DNA of 64,000 nucleotides from assembly GCA_017643495.1 (NCBI GenBank), contig JAEPNK010000002.1, positions 248,001-312,000 of the forward strand, given 5' to 3'. This DNA is from Rhizobiaceae bacterium (GTDB lineage Bacteria > Pseudomonadota > Alphaproteobacteria > Rhizobiales > Rhizobiaceae). Positions 26,252 to 36,320 of this stretch are shown here, one piece after another (position 1 is the stretch's first letter; each line of letters begins with the position of its first letter). Position numbers and translations under genes: made by a program. The notes below the pieces were generated by a model. It had not been told where the DNA came from, did no database searches, and saw nothing but the letters and a program-made list of their open reading frames with translations.

Positions 26252-27291
26252 GTCTTGCGGTAAAGCAGGCTGGAATCACCATAGGAATAGAACCGGTAGT
26301 TGTGGTTGATGGCATGAGCATAAGCTGCCTGCATGACATCTAACCCGCAAAAAGCAGAGACCAGCATGAACAAGGTGGATTTGGGAAGGTGGAAATTGGT
26401 CATCAGAATGTCGGCAGCCCGAAACCTGAAACCCGGTGTGATGAAAATGTCTGTTGCCCCTTCCCAAGCCCGGAATGTGCCATCCTCTTCAACCGAGCTC
26501 TCAAGCAGGCGCAACGAGGTCGTACCGACGCAGATTATCCGGCCTCCTGATTTTCTGACATGGTTGAGCGCCTTGGCTGTCTCATCAGAGACACGCCCCC
26601 ATTCCGAGTGCATCCGATGGTCGCGCGTATCATCTGCTTTCATGGGAAGGAACGTACCCGGCCCCACATGCAGGGTAACAAAGTGTCGGTAAATACCGGC
26701 AGCTTCCAGTGCCTCCATCAACCGGGGCGTAAAATGCAGTCCCGCTGTCGGGGCAGCTACTGCACCATCCTCCCGCGCATAGATTGTCTGATAATCTTCC
26801 TGGTCCTGCTCGTCGGTTCCCCGCTTTCCGGCAATATAGGGAGGCAATGGCATTGCTCCGCTTCGCGCCAGGGCTTCATCAAACTGCGCTCCACTCTGGT
26901 CAAAAGACAGCTCGATATTGCCATCGTCACGCTTTTCCATGACTTCGCATGCAAGTTCTTCGCCAAAAACGATGCGGTCTCCCGCCTTCAGTTTTTTGGA
27001 GCCTTTTGCAAAACAAAGCCAGTTACTTGCCGTAAGCCGCGTATGCAAGGTGGCTGATACATCTGCTTCAGCATCACCCCGTCTTCGCACACCTGTCAAT
27101 TGGGCAGGAATAACCCGTGTATCATTGAAAACGAGTGCATCACCCGGTTTGAGAAGGTTTGCCAGATCAGAAACATGACGGTCCTCAAGTACGTCGCCGA
27201 CCACAAGCATTTTGGCACTGTCGCGCGGAACCGCAGGACGCAGCGCAATGCACTCGTCCGGCAATTCAAAATTGAACAGGTCAACGCGCAT
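26248..27291 (-). CDS. queA: S-adenosylmethionine:tRNA ribosyltransferase-isomerase
   Basis: A 347-residue QueA. It adds an epoxycyclopentane unit, taken from the ribose of S-adenosylmethionine, to preQ1-tRNA, giving epoxyqueuosine. Family segments are [53 protein letters not shown] and [17 protein letters not shown]. The start codon follows a GGGGG-containing site. It is coupled to tgt, forming a queuosine operon with ppiB and ppiA upstream in the same direction. Confidence 0.97.
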   Translation of the reverse strand: MRVDLFNFELPDECIALRPAVPRDSAKMLVVGDVLEDRHVSDLANLLKPGDALVFNDTRVIPAQLTGVRRRGDAEADVSATLHTRLTASNWLCFAKGSKKLKAGDRIVFGEELACEVMEKRDDGNIELSFDQSGAQFDEALARSGAMPLPPYIAGKRGTDEQDQEDYQTIYAREDGAVAAPTAGLHFTPRLMEALEAAGIYRHFVTLHVGPGTFLPMKADDTRDHRMHSEWGRVSDETAKALNHVRKSGGRIICVGTTSLRLLESSVEEDGTFRAWEGATDIFITPGFRFRAADILMTNFHLPKSTLFMLVSAFCGLDVMQAAYAHAINHNYRFYSYGDSSLLYRKT

Positions 27292-27350
27292 GAAAAACCC
27301 CCATCCTCAATATTGCAGGGGACGAGGGTTGATCAGGATTACGGCTTCCA

Positions 27351-27824
27351 TCACGCGTCAGCAGCAACTTTCATGGAAACAATATTGTCGGGATCCTGTA
27401 CCGGCTCTCCGCGCTTCAACTTGTCAACGTTTTCCATCCCGTCAATGACCTGTCCCCAGGCTGTATATTGGCGGTCAAGAAAAGTCGCATCATCAAAACA
27501 GATGAAAAACTGGGAATTCGCAGAATTCGGGTTTTGAGCGCGCGCCATGGAGCAGACACCGCGTACATGCGCCTTTTCATTGAACTCCTGCTCAAGGTCG
27601 GGTTTGGATGAACCGCCAGTTCCACGCCCGTCCGGGCAACCGCATTGGGCCATGAAGCCATCAATCACACGGTGAAAAACAATGCCATCGTAAAAGCCTT
27701 CACGTGTCAGTTCCTTGATACGCTGAACGTGCTTGGGCGCAACATCGGGCCACAGTTCAATGGTGACCTCACCTTTGCTTGTTTCCATTACGATGGTGTT
27801 TTCCGGGTCCTTGATTTCGGCCAT
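27351..27824 (-). CDS. ppiB: Cytoplasmic cyclophilin-type peptidyl-prolyl isomerase
   Basis: A 157-residue cyclophilin without a signal peptide, so cytoplasmic. The core reads FYDGIVFHRVIDGFMAQCGC, RGVCSMARAQNPNSANSQFF and FDRQYT-like FLDRQYTAWG. It catalyses proline cis-trans isomerisation during folding. GGAAGAG precedes the ATG. Its paralogue, exported, lies just upstream, suggesting a tandem duplication. Confidence 0.95.
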   Translation of the reverse strand: MAEIKDPENTIVMETSKGEVTIELWPDVAPKHVQRIKELTREGFYDGIVFHRVIDGFMAQCGCPDGRGTGGSSKPDLEQEFNEKAHVRGVCSMARAQNPNSANSQFFICFDDATFLDRQYTAWGQVIDGMENVDKLKRGEPVQDPDNIVSMKVAADA

Positions 27825-27854
27825 AAACTCTTCCTTTTTTCGAATTTTGATAGT

Positions 27855-28406
27855 TCACTGCGTGTCGGCAGTTCGCATCTTCACGATTTTGTCCGGGTTC
27901 TTAACAGCACCATTGGCTGCCCGGCTACCTTTTTTGATCTTGTCGACCAGTTCCATGCCTTTTGTTACCTCACCAAATACAGTGTACTGGCCGTTCAGGA
28001 AATCCCCCTGGTCAAACATGATGAAAAACTGGGAGTTTGCACTGTTCGGATCCGATGAGCGAGCCATGCCAAGCGTACCCCTAGCAAATGGTTCACTTGT
28101 GAACTCTGCCTTGAGATCAGGAAGGTCCGACCCGCCTCGCCCGGTTCCTGTTGGATCGCCTGTCTGGGCCATGAACCCTTCGATCACGCGATGAAAAACA
28201 ATTCCGTCGTAAAACCCCTGGTTGGCAAGCGTTTTGATCCGCTCAACATGATTTGGTGCCAGATCAGGCCGCAACCGGATTTCCACGGTTCCGTCCTTGA
28301 GTTCAAGAAGCAGCTTGTCCGAGGCGGCGAACGATCCGCCAATCAATGAAACGCTGATGGCTATAACAAGCGCCAGACTTGCGATCATACGGTTTATAAA
28401 GGTCAT
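27855..28406 (-). CDS. ppiA: Periplasmic cyclophilin-type peptidyl-prolyl isomerase
   Basis: A 183-residue cyclophilin with an N-terminal signal (MTFINRMIASLALVIAISVS then LIGGSFA, mature from ASDK), so periplasmic. The cyclophilin core is intact: FYDGIVFHRVIEGFMAQTGD, GTLGMARSSDPNSANSQFF and FLNGQYTVFGEV. The chosen ATG at 28406 has AGGA eight bases upstream; the open frame reaches 28517 without a plausible start. It is 30 bases before ppiB, so the two are co-transcribed. Confidence 0.95.
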   Translation of the reverse strand: MTFINRMIASLALVIAISVSLIGGSFAASDKLLLELKDGTVEIRLRPDLAPNHVERIKTLANQGFYDGIVFHRVIEGFMAQTGDPTGTGRGGSDLPDLKAEFTSEPFARGTLGMARSSDPNSANSQFFIMFDQGDFLNGQYTVFGEVTKGMELVDKIKKGSRAANGAVKNPDKIVKMRTADTQ

Positions 28407-28461
28407 GAAGGTTTTCCTGCTGGTTGATTGCCGGAAACGGCCATGGGAACGAATTGATGAA

Positions 28462-28941
28462 CTATATCTTTTCAGCCAGGGCATCCAGCACGTTTTTCGG
28501 AACGAATGACGATACATCGCCTTTCATTGCCGATATCTGTCGTACAAGTGTAGCTGTAATGTGACGAACGTCGGGGCTGGCTGGCAGGAAGATGGTGGTA
28601 ATGTCGGGAGCCATGGTGCCATTCATCCCGCACATCTGCATTTCATAATCAAGATCGGTCCCGTCCCGCAGCCCCCGTATCAGGATGGTTGCTCCTGCCG
28701 CTCTTGCTGCATCGACAACAAGGTTGTCAAACGCCTCAACCCTGATGGCGGTATCGAAACCCTTTACTGCCCCCTGAATGAGCTTTGAACGTTCCTCAAA
28801 GGAAAACAACGGTTTCTTGCCGGGATGGACACCAATGCCAATCACCAACTCGTCAACCAGTGTTGCAGCCTGCTTCAAGACATCCAGATGACCGTTGGTA
28901 AGTGGATCAAATGAGCCGGGATAGTATGCAATTCTCTTCAT
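28462..28941 (-). CDS. coaD: Phosphopantetheine adenylyltransferase
   Basis: A 159-residue nucleotidyltransferase that makes dephospho-CoA from 4'-phosphopantetheine and ATP, the fourth step from pantothenate to CoA. The conserved start [19 protein letters not shown] holds the (T/H)xGH motif, and [20 protein letters not shown] corresponds to the ISSTxVR region. The length is standard. It leads the coaD-ppiA-ppiB-queA-tgt run on the minus strand. Confidence 0.96.
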   Translation of the reverse strand: MKRIAYYPGSFDPLTNGHLDVLKQAATLVDELVIGIGVHPGKKPLFSFEERSKLIQGAVKGFDTAIRVEAFDNLVVDAARAAGATILIRGLRDGTDLDYEMQMCGMNGTMAPDITTIFLPASPDVRHITATLVRQISAMKGDVSSFVPKNVLDALAEKI

Positions 28942-29007
28942 GAACGCTTTCTGTCATGCCTTTGATACAGGCGCAAGCTTTGTTGTGGAGTGGGAATGAG
29001 AGGTAAA

Positions 29008-29106
29008 ATCCGGAATGTGACATATCGCACAGCACATTCTCTCCGGATGCATCATGTTCATAGGCAGGTTGAATAGCTGATCACGCTGGAAAACAGGCAG
29101 ATCAGC
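29008..29106. other. Two hairpins in the leader of the 45-codon gene
   Basis: ATCCGGAATGTG (29008-29019) can pair with CACATTCTCTCCGGAT (29033-29048), leaving a four-base bulge. GCTGATC (29076-29082) pairs perfectly with GATCAGC (29100-29106). The second lies 17 bases before the ribosome site of the small gene at 29136. They may be regulatory leader structure, or an end element of the divergent coaD promoter. Confidence 0.4.
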
Positions 29107-29135
29107 ACAATGACTACCCGAAAAGGAGTTACAAG

Positions 29136-29273
29136 ATGCTGTTCATGATTACACTTTTCGTCATTACCGCCACGATGGCATGGGTTGCACTTGACCGCGC
29201 CAACTCACGTGCAGTTTCCGACAAGGGCTTTCAGGCATCAGCACGCAAGATCGTCCGGTTTGCCGAACTTTGA
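29136..29273 (+). CDS. 45-residue single-span membrane protein
   Basis: The strong ribosome site AAAAGGAG lies eight bases before ATG 29136. The product starts MLFMITLFVITATMAWVAL, one hydrophobic helix, then a soluble part with Arg/Lys and Ser (DRANSRAVSDKGFQASARK) ending in FAEL. It is too short for standard gene finders, yet the ribosome site and helix are convincing. The function is unknown; conservation in relatives would be the test. Confidence 0.65.
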   Translation: MLFMITLFVITATMAWVALDRANSRAVSDKGFQASARKIVRFAEL

Positions 29274-29302
29274 TATATCCGACAGACTGCCAGGATGCTC
29301 AA

Positions 29303-29920
29303 TCAGGCTTTGCGGGCCAGCGCCAGCCATATGCCGCCGCCAATCAGGCATATACCGCTGATTACCTCAGCCATACGCACTTTCGGTTTTGTAAGCCAGC
29401 TACCCGCCTTGCCTGCCAGCAGGGCATACAGACAGTCAGAAGCACAGGCAACGAATGAAAAAGTCAGGCCCAAAATGACGGTTTGAAGAAACGGGTCACG
29501 TGCCGGGTCAATAAATTGCGGAATGAACGCACCAAAAAAGAACAATGCCTTTGGGTTGGTCAGGACAACCACAAAACCTTGCCAGAAATAGCCAATTTTG
29601 GGTGGGCGGACTTTTTCGCTGTCTCCAAGTTTTCCGTCCGACCGCAGCAGGTTGAAACCAATCCACAGCAGGTAGGCAGCACCGACCAGCTTGATCCAGA
29701 AGAACGCCTCGCCCACCACGGCAATAACGGTTTGCAGGCCGAATGCCAGAACCATTACCAAAACAAGATCACCTGCGAACGTGCCCCCGATATTCAAAAG
29801 ACCTGCTCTGGTCCCTCCCCTTAGCGAATTTGCGACGATAACAGTGACCGTGGGACCTGGCACAATGGCAAGAATGAAACTTGCGAGTGCAACGGTGAGT
29901 ATGACGGACGTTGAAACCAT
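29303..29920 (-). CDS. LysE/RhtB-family amino-acid exporter
   Basis: A 205-residue membrane protein with five to six hydrophobic segments. The first helix carries the family signature FILAIVPGPTVTVIVANSLR followed by GGTRAGLLNIGGTFAGD; TNPKALFFFGAFIPQFID is the second conserved region. The family exports amino acids or their analogues across the inner membrane, but the substrate here cannot be told. GGGG stands six bases before the ATG. It converges on the 45-codon gene. Confidence 0.92.
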   Translation of the reverse strand: MVSTSVILTVALASFILAIVPGPTVTVIVANSLRGGTRAGLLNIGGTFAGDLVLVMVLAFGLQTVIAVVGEAFFWIKLVGAAYLLWIGFNLLRSDGKLGDSEKVRPPKIGYFWQGFVVVLTNPKALFFFGAFIPQFIDPARDPFLQTVILGLTFSFVACASDCLYALLAGKAGSWLTKPKVRMAEVISGICLIGGGIWLALARKA

Positions 29921-30042
29921 TTCGATCCCCTGCTCTTCCTGTTAGCTGTCAGTTAACCATAATGAGAAGTTAGCTCACGTGTTGAACAAAATGTAAATCA
30001 CCCGGAACGAGACTTTGAAACATATTTTCGGAGTTCTTTGTT

Positions 30043-31245
30043 TTGCGTATTTCCGGTATGATCTCTGGCGGCGTTGCCGCCATCGTTTTCCTGTTTGCCG
30101 CCATGCTTGGCACAACCATGACAAAAGCCCGTACAGGCTACTGTGCAGGCGGCATGGGTGTTTACCGAACCGTTGCCCTCGACACCGAGGGAGGTGCACG
30201 ATTTGGTTCATCACATGGAAGAAACCGGAATTTTCTCAAACAAGGTGAAATTGTTCTCACCTTCGATGATGGTCCGGTGCCAGGCAAGACAAACAAGGTT
30301 CTGCACACACTGGAAAAACATTGTGCAAAGGCCACCTTCTTCATGGTTGGCTCCATGGCTCGCAACAATGCTTCCCTTGCCCGCAAGGTCATCGCCAAGG
30401 GACATACGGTTGGTGTCCACAGTTACAGCCACCGCAACCTGGGTCACATGAACGCTTCAGCGGCAATTGATGATGTGGAGCGCAGTATCCGCGCGATTCA
30501 TGATGCAGCCGGTCCGGCTACTGCACCATTCTTCCGCTTCCCCTACCTGTCGGAAAACAGGGCAGTTAACACGACTTTGAACCGGCAAGACTATGGGGTC
30601 TTTGCAATTGACGTGGACAGTCTCGATTATCGCATGCCCAACCCTTCAGCGATGGTAAACCGCGTGATGAGTGAGTTGAAGCAAAAGGGCAAGGGCATCA
30701 TTCTGCTTCATGACATACAAGCTGTGACGGCAAACGGCCTTGACCAGCTTCTGGATCGCCTCAATGCGGAAGGATACAAACTGGTACATGTCCGCAGTCG
30801 TGGAAGGAGCAGCCCGAAACCTCTTCTGCTGGCTGACGCATCTGACAAAAATTCGTCGACTGCCCGCACATCAGATACGATTGGCAACAATTCGCCCCGC
30901 CAGCACAGGTCACGAAATGCAGTTCGCAAACGCACGGGTCTTGCCCGTATTCGACAAGGGCATGTGAAACTGGCCCGGTTGTCACCGGATACGGGATCCG
31001 GCATCTCAGGGAACAGTCAAACCATGAAGGCGGCGTTATTGTTCAACCAGACATTCCGGGCATCAGTCAAAAAACGGATTCTGGACAAGAACACACCATC
31101 TGCTCGCAGAGAAAAACCACAGAACAAGCGGGCAACTTTGGGAGTCAGGCACCTGAAACCGAAACAAAACCCGGCAATCAGATTGGCCGTGAGAAACCGG
31201 AATGCGTTCCGCAAAGCCCTGAAACAGAGGTTTATTACCAACTGA
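30043..31245 (+). CDS. Polysaccharide deacetylase (NodB domain) with long basic tail
   Basis: A 400-residue protein starting at TTG 30043, nine bases after GGAG; ATG 30058 is the alternative. A hydrophobic signal anchor (SGGVAAIVFLFAAMLG) precedes the NodB domain: ITFDDGP-type VLTFDDGPVP at residues 71-80, the metal His pair in VGVHSYSHRN, FFRFPYLSENR and GIILLHDIQ. These enzymes remove N-acetyl groups from cell-wall or surface glycans. Residues from about 255 to 400 form a Lys/Arg/Asn/Ser-rich tail of low complexity, unusual for the family and probably for binding an acidic polymer. Confidence 0.9.
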   Translation: MRISGMISGGVAAIVFLFAAMLGTTMTKARTGYCAGGMGVYRTVALDTEGGARFGSSHGRNRNFLKQGEIVLTFDDGPVPGKTNKVLHTLEKHCAKATFFMVGSMARNNASLARKVIAKGHTVGVHSYSHRNLGHMNASAAIDDVERSIRAIHDAAGPATAPFFRFPYLSENRAVNTTLNRQDYGVFAIDVDSLDYRMPNPSAMVNRVMSELKQKGKGIILLHDIQAVTANGLDQLLDRLNAEGYKLVHVRSRGRSSPKPLLLADASDKNSSTARTSDTIGNNSPRQHRSRNAVRKRTGLARIRQGHVKLARLSPDTGSGISGNSQTMKAALLFNQTFRASVKKRILDKNTPSARREKPQNKRATLGVRHLKPKQNPAIRLAVRNRNAFRKALKQRFITN

Positions 31246-31271
31246 TCTGATGAACAGGGAACAGACTATGT

Positions 31272-34022
31272 CTATTCCCCGTCCTCTCCTGCTTCAGTGT
31301 CGCCGTCTTCCATGTCTTCATCGGGTTCTGTGATCCGTTCGACACCCACGACCTTTTCGCCTGCAGCCGTCTTGAAGATGGTCACCCCCTGGGTTGAGCG
31401 GCCAGCTATGCGAATATCCCTGACCGGACAGCGGATCAGTTGTCCTCCATTCGTGACAAGCATGACCTCATCCCCCTCTTCCACAGGGAAAGAGGATACG
31501 AGAGAGCCGTTACGGCTGTTGACGACCATCGCCGAAATTCCCTTGCCGCCCCGGCCGGAAACACGATACTCATGGCTTGAGGAGCGCTTTCCATACCCTT
31601 TTTCGGACACGGTAAGAATGAATTGCTCACTTGCGCCCATGGAAACATAACGCTCTTCCGTCAGCACCTGCTCCTCTGCATCCGGCAGATCGTCCTCAGG
31701 CACGTCGAGAGCCTCATCACCGGTCTCTCCGGCAAGCATGGCCCGCCGCCGTTTCAGATAGGCTGTTCGCTCCCATGGCTCTGCCTGGCTTGGATTGAGG
31801 ATAGTCATGGAAATCACGTGATCGCCATCCACAAGGTTTATACCACGCACACCAACCGAATTGCGCCCGGCAAAAACCCTGATATCGGTTACCGGGAACC
31901 GGATGGCTTGTCCGTTGGCAGAGGTGAGCAGGACAGTGGCTGCTTCACTGCAGGTCTCGACCCCGACAATACCGTCACCTTCCTCCAGCTTCATCGCGAT
32001 CTTGCCGTTACGGTTGATCTGCTGGAAATCGGAAAGCTTGTTGCGTCTCACAGTACCCCGTCTGGTCGCAAACATGATGTTGAGGCTCTCCCATGCCTCC
32101 TCGTCTTCAGGCAAAGGCATGATCGTGGCGATGCTTTCACCCTGCTCAAGCGGCAGGATATTGATAAGCGCCTTGCCACGGGCATTTGGCGCAGCGAGCG
32201 GCAACTTCCATACCTTCAGCTTGTAGGCAATACCACGCGTCGAGAAGAACAACATCGGCGTATGGGTGTTGGCCACGAAAATTCGGGTCACGAAATCCTC
32301 GTCACGCGTAGACATGCCCGAACGGCCCTTGCCGCCACGACGCTGCGCCCGGTATGTATCGAGCGGTACCCGCTTGATGTACCCGTTGTGACTGACGGTA
32401 ACGACCATGTCTTCCCGGGCAATGAGGTCCTCGTCCTCCATGTCGAAGCCGCCATCCAGTATCTCGGTACGACGCGGGTTGGCAAACTCTTCACGAACTT
32501 CGATCAGCTCGTCAGTGATGATTTTCATCACCCGTTCACGGCTCGAGAGGATATCGAGATAATCCTTTATCTCGTCACCGATGGCATGCAATTCATCGGA
32601 AATTTCATCCCGTCCAAGCGCGGTCAGACGCTGCAACCGCAAATCCAGAATTGCCCGTGCCTGTTCTTCGGAAAGGTTGTATGTCCCGTCCGGATTCAAT
32701 GTGTGGCGGGGATCATCGATCAGTTCGACCAACGGGGCGACATCGCCAGCCGGCCAATTGCGCGTCATCAATTGTTCACGTGCCGTTGCAGGGTCCGGTG
32801 CCTTGCGGATCAGCGCAATCACTTCATCAATATTGGCAACCGCAATGGCAAGACCTACCAGAACATGCGCCCTGATACGGGCCTTGTTGAGAAGGAACTT
32901 GGTACGCCTTGTAACCACTTCTTCGCGGAACGAGACAAAGGCCTGAAGGCAGTCCATCAGGTTCATTTGCTCGGGTTTGCCGCCGTTCAGGGCAACAAAA
33001 TTGCAACCAAACGAAGTTTGCAACGGCGTAAACCGGTACAACTGGTTCAGCACGACATCGGCAACAGCATCCCGCTTGAGCTCGATTACAACGCGGTAAC
33101 CGTCGCGGTCGGATTCATCCCGTATGTCGGAAATTCCCTCGATTCGTTTCTCACGCACCAGTTCAGCGATTTTCTCCTGAAGGGTAGCCTTGTTTACTTG
33201 ATAAGGTATCTCGGTGACGATAATCGCCGCCCTGTCCCCTCTCAGTGTTTCCTCATGCACCTTGGCACGCATGATCACCGAGCCACGGCCTGTTTCATAG
33301 GCCGAACGGATACCACTGCGCCCCAATATGATCCCGCCGGTCGGAAAATCCGGTCCCGGCATGACTTCCATCAACTCGGCAAGGCTGGTTGCCGGGTTTT
33401 CAATAAGCTTGAGACACGCATCAATCACCTCGCCCAGATTGTGCGGCGGAATGTTGGTGGCCATGCCAACCGCGATACCGCCCGCACCATTGACAAGCAG
33501 ATTGGGGAAACGGGCAGGAAGAACGACAGGTTCGCTTTCCGAATTGTCGTAATTGTCCTGAAAGTCCACCGTATCCTTGTCGATATCGGAGAGGATTTCA
33601 TGCGCGACCTTGGAGAGCCTGGATTCCGTGTACCGGTATGCAGCAGCCTTGTCGCCGTCGATCGAACCAAAATTGCCCTGACCATCAATCAGCGGCACCC
33701 TCAGGGACCAGTCCTGGGCCATTCGCACCATGGCATCATAAATGGCACTATCACCATGGGGGTGATACTTACCGATAACATCACCGACTACCCGGGCCGA
33801 TTTCCTGTAGGGCTTGTTCCAGTCATTCCCGTTTTCGTGCATGGAATAGAGAATGCGGCGATGAACAGGTTTCAGGCCATCACGCACATCCGGAAGCGCG
33901 CGACTCACGATTACGCTCATCGCGTAATCGAGATAGGAACGGCTCATTTCCTCGATTATCGAGATCGGCTTGATATCGGAATTATCTTCCCCGCCAGCGG
34001 GCATATTCGTTTCGTCTGACAA
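31272..34022 (-). CDS. gyrA: DNA gyrase subunit A
   Basis: A 916-residue gyrase A subunit, which with GyrB introduces negative supercoils. The breakage-reunion domain has [20 protein letters not shown] and the active Tyr in [17 protein letters not shown]. The Ser-83 equivalent region reads [17 protein letters not shown], with no evident resistance change. The GyrA-box of the C-terminal domain reads QRRGGKG. The tail is acidic ([15 protein letters not shown]). The frame starts at TTG 34022; ATG 34004 is an alternative. Confidence 0.98.
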   Translation of the reverse strand: MSDETNMPAGGEDNSDIKPISIIEEMSRSYLDYAMSVIVSRALPDVRDGLKPVHRRILYSMHENGNDWNKPYRKSARVVGDVIGKYHPHGDSAIYDAMVRMAQDWSLRVPLIDGQGNFGSIDGDKAAAYRYTESRLSKVAHEILSDIDKDTVDFQDNYDNSESEPVVLPARFPNLLVNGAGGIAVGMATNIPPHNLGEVIDACLKLIENPATSLAELMEVMPGPDFPTGGIILGRSGIRSAYETGRGSVIMRAKVHEETLRGDRAAIIVTEIPYQVNKATLQEKIAELVREKRIEGISDIRDESDRDGYRVVIELKRDAVADVVLNQLYRFTPLQTSFGCNFVALNGGKPEQMNLMDCLQAFVSFREEVVTRRTKFLLNKARIRAHVLVGLAIAVANIDEVIALIRKAPDPATAREQLMTRNWPAGDVAPLVELIDDPRHTLNPDGTYNLSEEQARAILDLRLQRLTALGRDEISDELHAIGDEIKDYLDILSSRERVMKIITDELIEVREEFANPRRTEILDGGFDMEDEDLIAREDMVVTVSHNGYIKRVPLDTYRAQRRGGKGRSGMSTRDEDFVTRIFVANTHTPMLFFSTRGIAYKLKVWKLPLAAPNARGKALINILPLEQGESIATIMPLPEDEEAWESLNIMFATRRGTVRRNKLSDFQQINRNGKIAMKLEEGDGIVGVETCSEAATVLLTSANGQAIRFPVTDIRVFAGRNSVGVRGINLVDGDHVISMTILNPSQAEPWERTAYLKRRRAMLAGETGDEALDVPEDDLPDAEEQVLTEERYVSMGASEQFILTVSEKGYGKRSSSHEYRVSGRGGKGISAMVVNSRNGSLVSSFPVEEGDEVMLVTNGGQLIRCPVRDIRIAGRSTQGVTIFKTAAGEKVVGVERITEPDEDMEDGDTEAGEDGE

Positions 34023-34203
34023 ACTCTTTTCACCTGTATGGTATCTGCTGGCCTGTTATAGCCGATTCCCTTTTCCAACCCAAGTTGGGTCAACTGAAAC
34101 GGAAAAGTTTTTCTCTTTAAAAACATAAACTTATCATGACGCAAAACATAATTGTGGACGAAAGCCTATAGCCAAATCCCCGTACCGCTGATATGCCACA
34201 TAC

Positions 34204-34833
34204 ATGTTTTCCGAAGACCTCATAATCAGCGCGTTCGTAACGCTGTTTGTCACCATAGACCCAATCGGGCTCGCGCCGATTTTTCTCGGCCTGACCGACG
34301 GCATGACAAGCAGCGAACGCCGTTCAGTGAGCATTCGGGCTGTCATCATTTCGCTGTGTCTCATGACGTTGTTCTTGTTTGCCGGACGTACAATCCTGGA
34401 TACGCTCGGCATTACCATCCAGGCATTCCGTGTGGCAGGCGGCCTTCTCCTGTTTTTCATAGCCTTTGAGATGGTTTTCGGAGATCGCCAGAAAAGGAAA
34501 CAGGAAAGCACCGAGCAGGCCCTGACCAAGGACCAGATAGCCAATCTTGCCGTTTTCCCGCTTTCCCTGCCGCTTATTGCCGGCCCCGGCGCCATATCGG
34601 CAATCATACTCCTCTCAAGTAGCGGCGGAGGCTCCTGGGAATGGCGTATCATGCTGTTTGTTGTGATGCTTGCAGTGCTTGTGCTTGTACTCTTTGCCTT
34701 CATTGCTGCGGAATATATCGACAAATACATGGGAGAAACCGGGCGCATGATACTGACGCGTTTGCTTGGCGTCCTGCTTGCCGCACTTTCTGTTCAGTTT
34801 GTCGTTGATGGCCTCAAGGTGCTTTGGAGCTGA
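34204..34833 (+). CDS. MarC-family integral membrane protein
   Basis: A 209-residue protein with six hydrophobic segments. The signature is FVTIDPIGLAPIFLGLTDGM in the first third and VFPLSLPLIAGPGAISAIIL in the middle, both typical of MarC (NAAT) proteins. Despite the name, MarC has no proven role in antibiotic resistance; its substrate is unknown. It is divergent from gyrA and converges on a small secreted-protein gene with a 10-base gap. Confidence 0.92.
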   Translation: MFSEDLIISAFVTLFVTIDPIGLAPIFLGLTDGMTSSERRSVSIRAVIISLCLMTLFLFAGRTILDTLGITIQAFRVAGGLLLFFIAFEMVFGDRQKRKQESTEQALTKDQIANLAVFPLSLPLIAGPGAISAIILLSSSGGGSWEWRIMLFVVMLAVLVLVLFAFIAAEYIDKYMGETGRMILTRLLGVLLAALSVQFVVDGLKVLWS

Positions 34834-34843
34834 GACAGCGCAA

Positions 34844-35206
34844 TTATCTTCCCGGCAGAGAAACCTTCATTTCTTTTCCGCCATACCCGTGGACGCTGTC
34901 TCTTGCACGTACAATCACAGTCGCAATTCCCAATGGTATCCTGGCCCGCCCCTGCCGGGTGAAGGGTTGTTCGTCAACATGGGGGTGTGCAAGTTCTCTC
35001 ACGCCATAAACCTTGCCATCCTCGCCGGTCACTTCCCAGCGGTCGGCATAATGGTCCCAGCCTGTATCGGCATGGCGCACGGTCACCGAGAAAATATAAT
35101 CAGTACCGCTACCGCGTACATCCACACCGATTACATCTGCCTCTCCCGCGCTTGAAGCGGCGTTGCTCAAAACCAGCAGACAAAAGGCAGCCAACATGCG
35201 TGTCAT
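34844..35206 (-). CDS. Small secreted protein of unknown function
   Basis: A 120-residue protein with a signal peptide (MTRMLAAFCLLVLSNAASSA). The mature part is rich in aromatic and charged residues, including FSVTVRHADTGWDHYADRWE and REL-AHPHVDEQPFTR, which suggests a beta-sandwich fold with several conserved His, Trp and Tyr. I recognise it as an alphaproteobacterial conserved hypothetical, but not its function. Two ATGs are available; 35206 has better spacing to GGAG than 35209. Confidence 0.75.
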   Translation of the reverse strand: MTRMLAAFCLLVLSNAASSAGEADVIGVDVRGSGTDYIFSVTVRHADTGWDHYADRWEVTGEDGKVYGVRELAHPHVDEQPFTRQGRARIPLGIATVIVRARDSVHGYGGKEMKVSLPGR

Positions 35207-35298
35207 CATATTCTCCCAGACCGTTTCACCGGTTGCAACAGGTTAACGGGTCATGGCACAACGTCCAAGGGTAAAATCAGGATGACACGGGAAGTGCA

Positions 35299-36261
35299 AT
35301 GGCAAGCGGATCAAAAAAGGTAATCTATGCGGCAATGATAGGAAATGGCCTGATCGCCATAGCCAAATTTGTCGGTGCAGCAATCACCGGATCTTCTGCC
35401 ATGTTATCGGAGGGTATTCACTCCCTGGTCGATACTGGCAACCAGGGCCTTCTTCTTTATGGCATCAAACGTTCCAAACGCCCGGCTGATGAAAACCACC
35501 CGTTCGGATACGCCTCGGAAATTTATTTCTGGGCATTCATCGTCGCTATTCTGATTTTCTCGATCGGTGCCGGTATTTCAATGTATCACGGTGTAGAAAA
35601 GGTCCTTCACCCTCATCCGGTCGACAATCCGGTGATCAATTACGTCATCCTGATCCTGGCCATGATTTTCGAGGGATTTGCCTGGTGGATAGCTTACAAG
35701 GAGTTCAACCTTACACGCGGCAAGAAGGGGATTTTTCAGGCAGTTGCAGAATCCAAGGATCCAACCATCTTCACCGTCCTTTTCGAAGATACTGCAGCCA
35801 TGCTCGGACTGATTGTTGCGCTTATCGGTATTTGGGTCTCCGTGACTTTCAATCTGCCGGTTATTGACGGTGTTGCCTCGATCCTGATTGGCGTGATCCT
35901 CGCTGGAACTGCCCTGTTGCTTGCCCTTGAGACAAAGGGGCTTCTGATAGGAGAAGCTGCAGCACCGGAAATCGTGTCCGAAATCCGTGAACTTGTTGCC
36001 GATGAGAAAACAATCATTGGCCTCAACGAAATACGCACCCTGCATCGTGGCCCCAATGACGTGTTGCTTGCCATTTCAGTAGACTATCGAAATGACATTA
36101 CAGCAGGCGATGTTGAACGTTCGAACATGGTTTTGGGAGACCGGATCAAAAAACAGTTTCCGGTTGTGAAGCGTCTGTTTATCGAGGTTCAAAGCAAAGA
36201 AGACCACGCAAGGGAAATGCGCATGGCTGAAGCTGCGCGACGCGCTGAAGCAGAAGAATAG
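35299..36261 (+). CDS. Cation diffusion facilitator (CDF) family transporter
   Basis: A 320-residue inner-membrane cation transporter. The second helix has the HxxxD metal site (SEGIHSLVDTGNQ) and a later helix has FEDTAAMLGLIVALIG, placing it with the CDF subgroup related to ZnT9/SLC30A9. The C-terminal soluble domain starts near residue 210, with a late LFIEVQSKEDH and an Ala/Glu/Arg-rich tail. It exports zinc or a similar divalent metal by proton exchange. GGGAAG precedes the ATG. Confidence 0.93.
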   Translation: MASGSKKVIYAAMIGNGLIAIAKFVGAAITGSSAMLSEGIHSLVDTGNQGLLLYGIKRSKRPADENHPFGYASEIYFWAFIVAILIFSIGAGISMYHGVEKVLHPHPVDNPVINYVILILAMIFEGFAWWIAYKEFNLTRGKKGIFQAVAESKDPTIFTVLFEDTAAMLGLIVALIGIWVSVTFNLPVIDGVASILIGVILAGTALLLALETKGLLIGEAAAPEIVSEIRELVADEKTIIGLNEIRTLHRGPNDVLLAISVDYRNDITAGDVERSNMVLGDRIKKQFPVVKRLFIEVQSKEDHAREMRMAEAARRAEAEE

Positions 36262-36320
36262 GTTTTCCACTTCATGGCCATGATCAGGACCATGAAAATT
36301 TCAAGCTTGCCTGACTAGGG

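Noticed and set aside
31623-34019. Long open frame (798 codons) antisense to gyrA
   Set aside because: It mirrors the full gyrA gene in another frame, has no ribosome site and its product shows no domain. It is a shadow of the coding strand.
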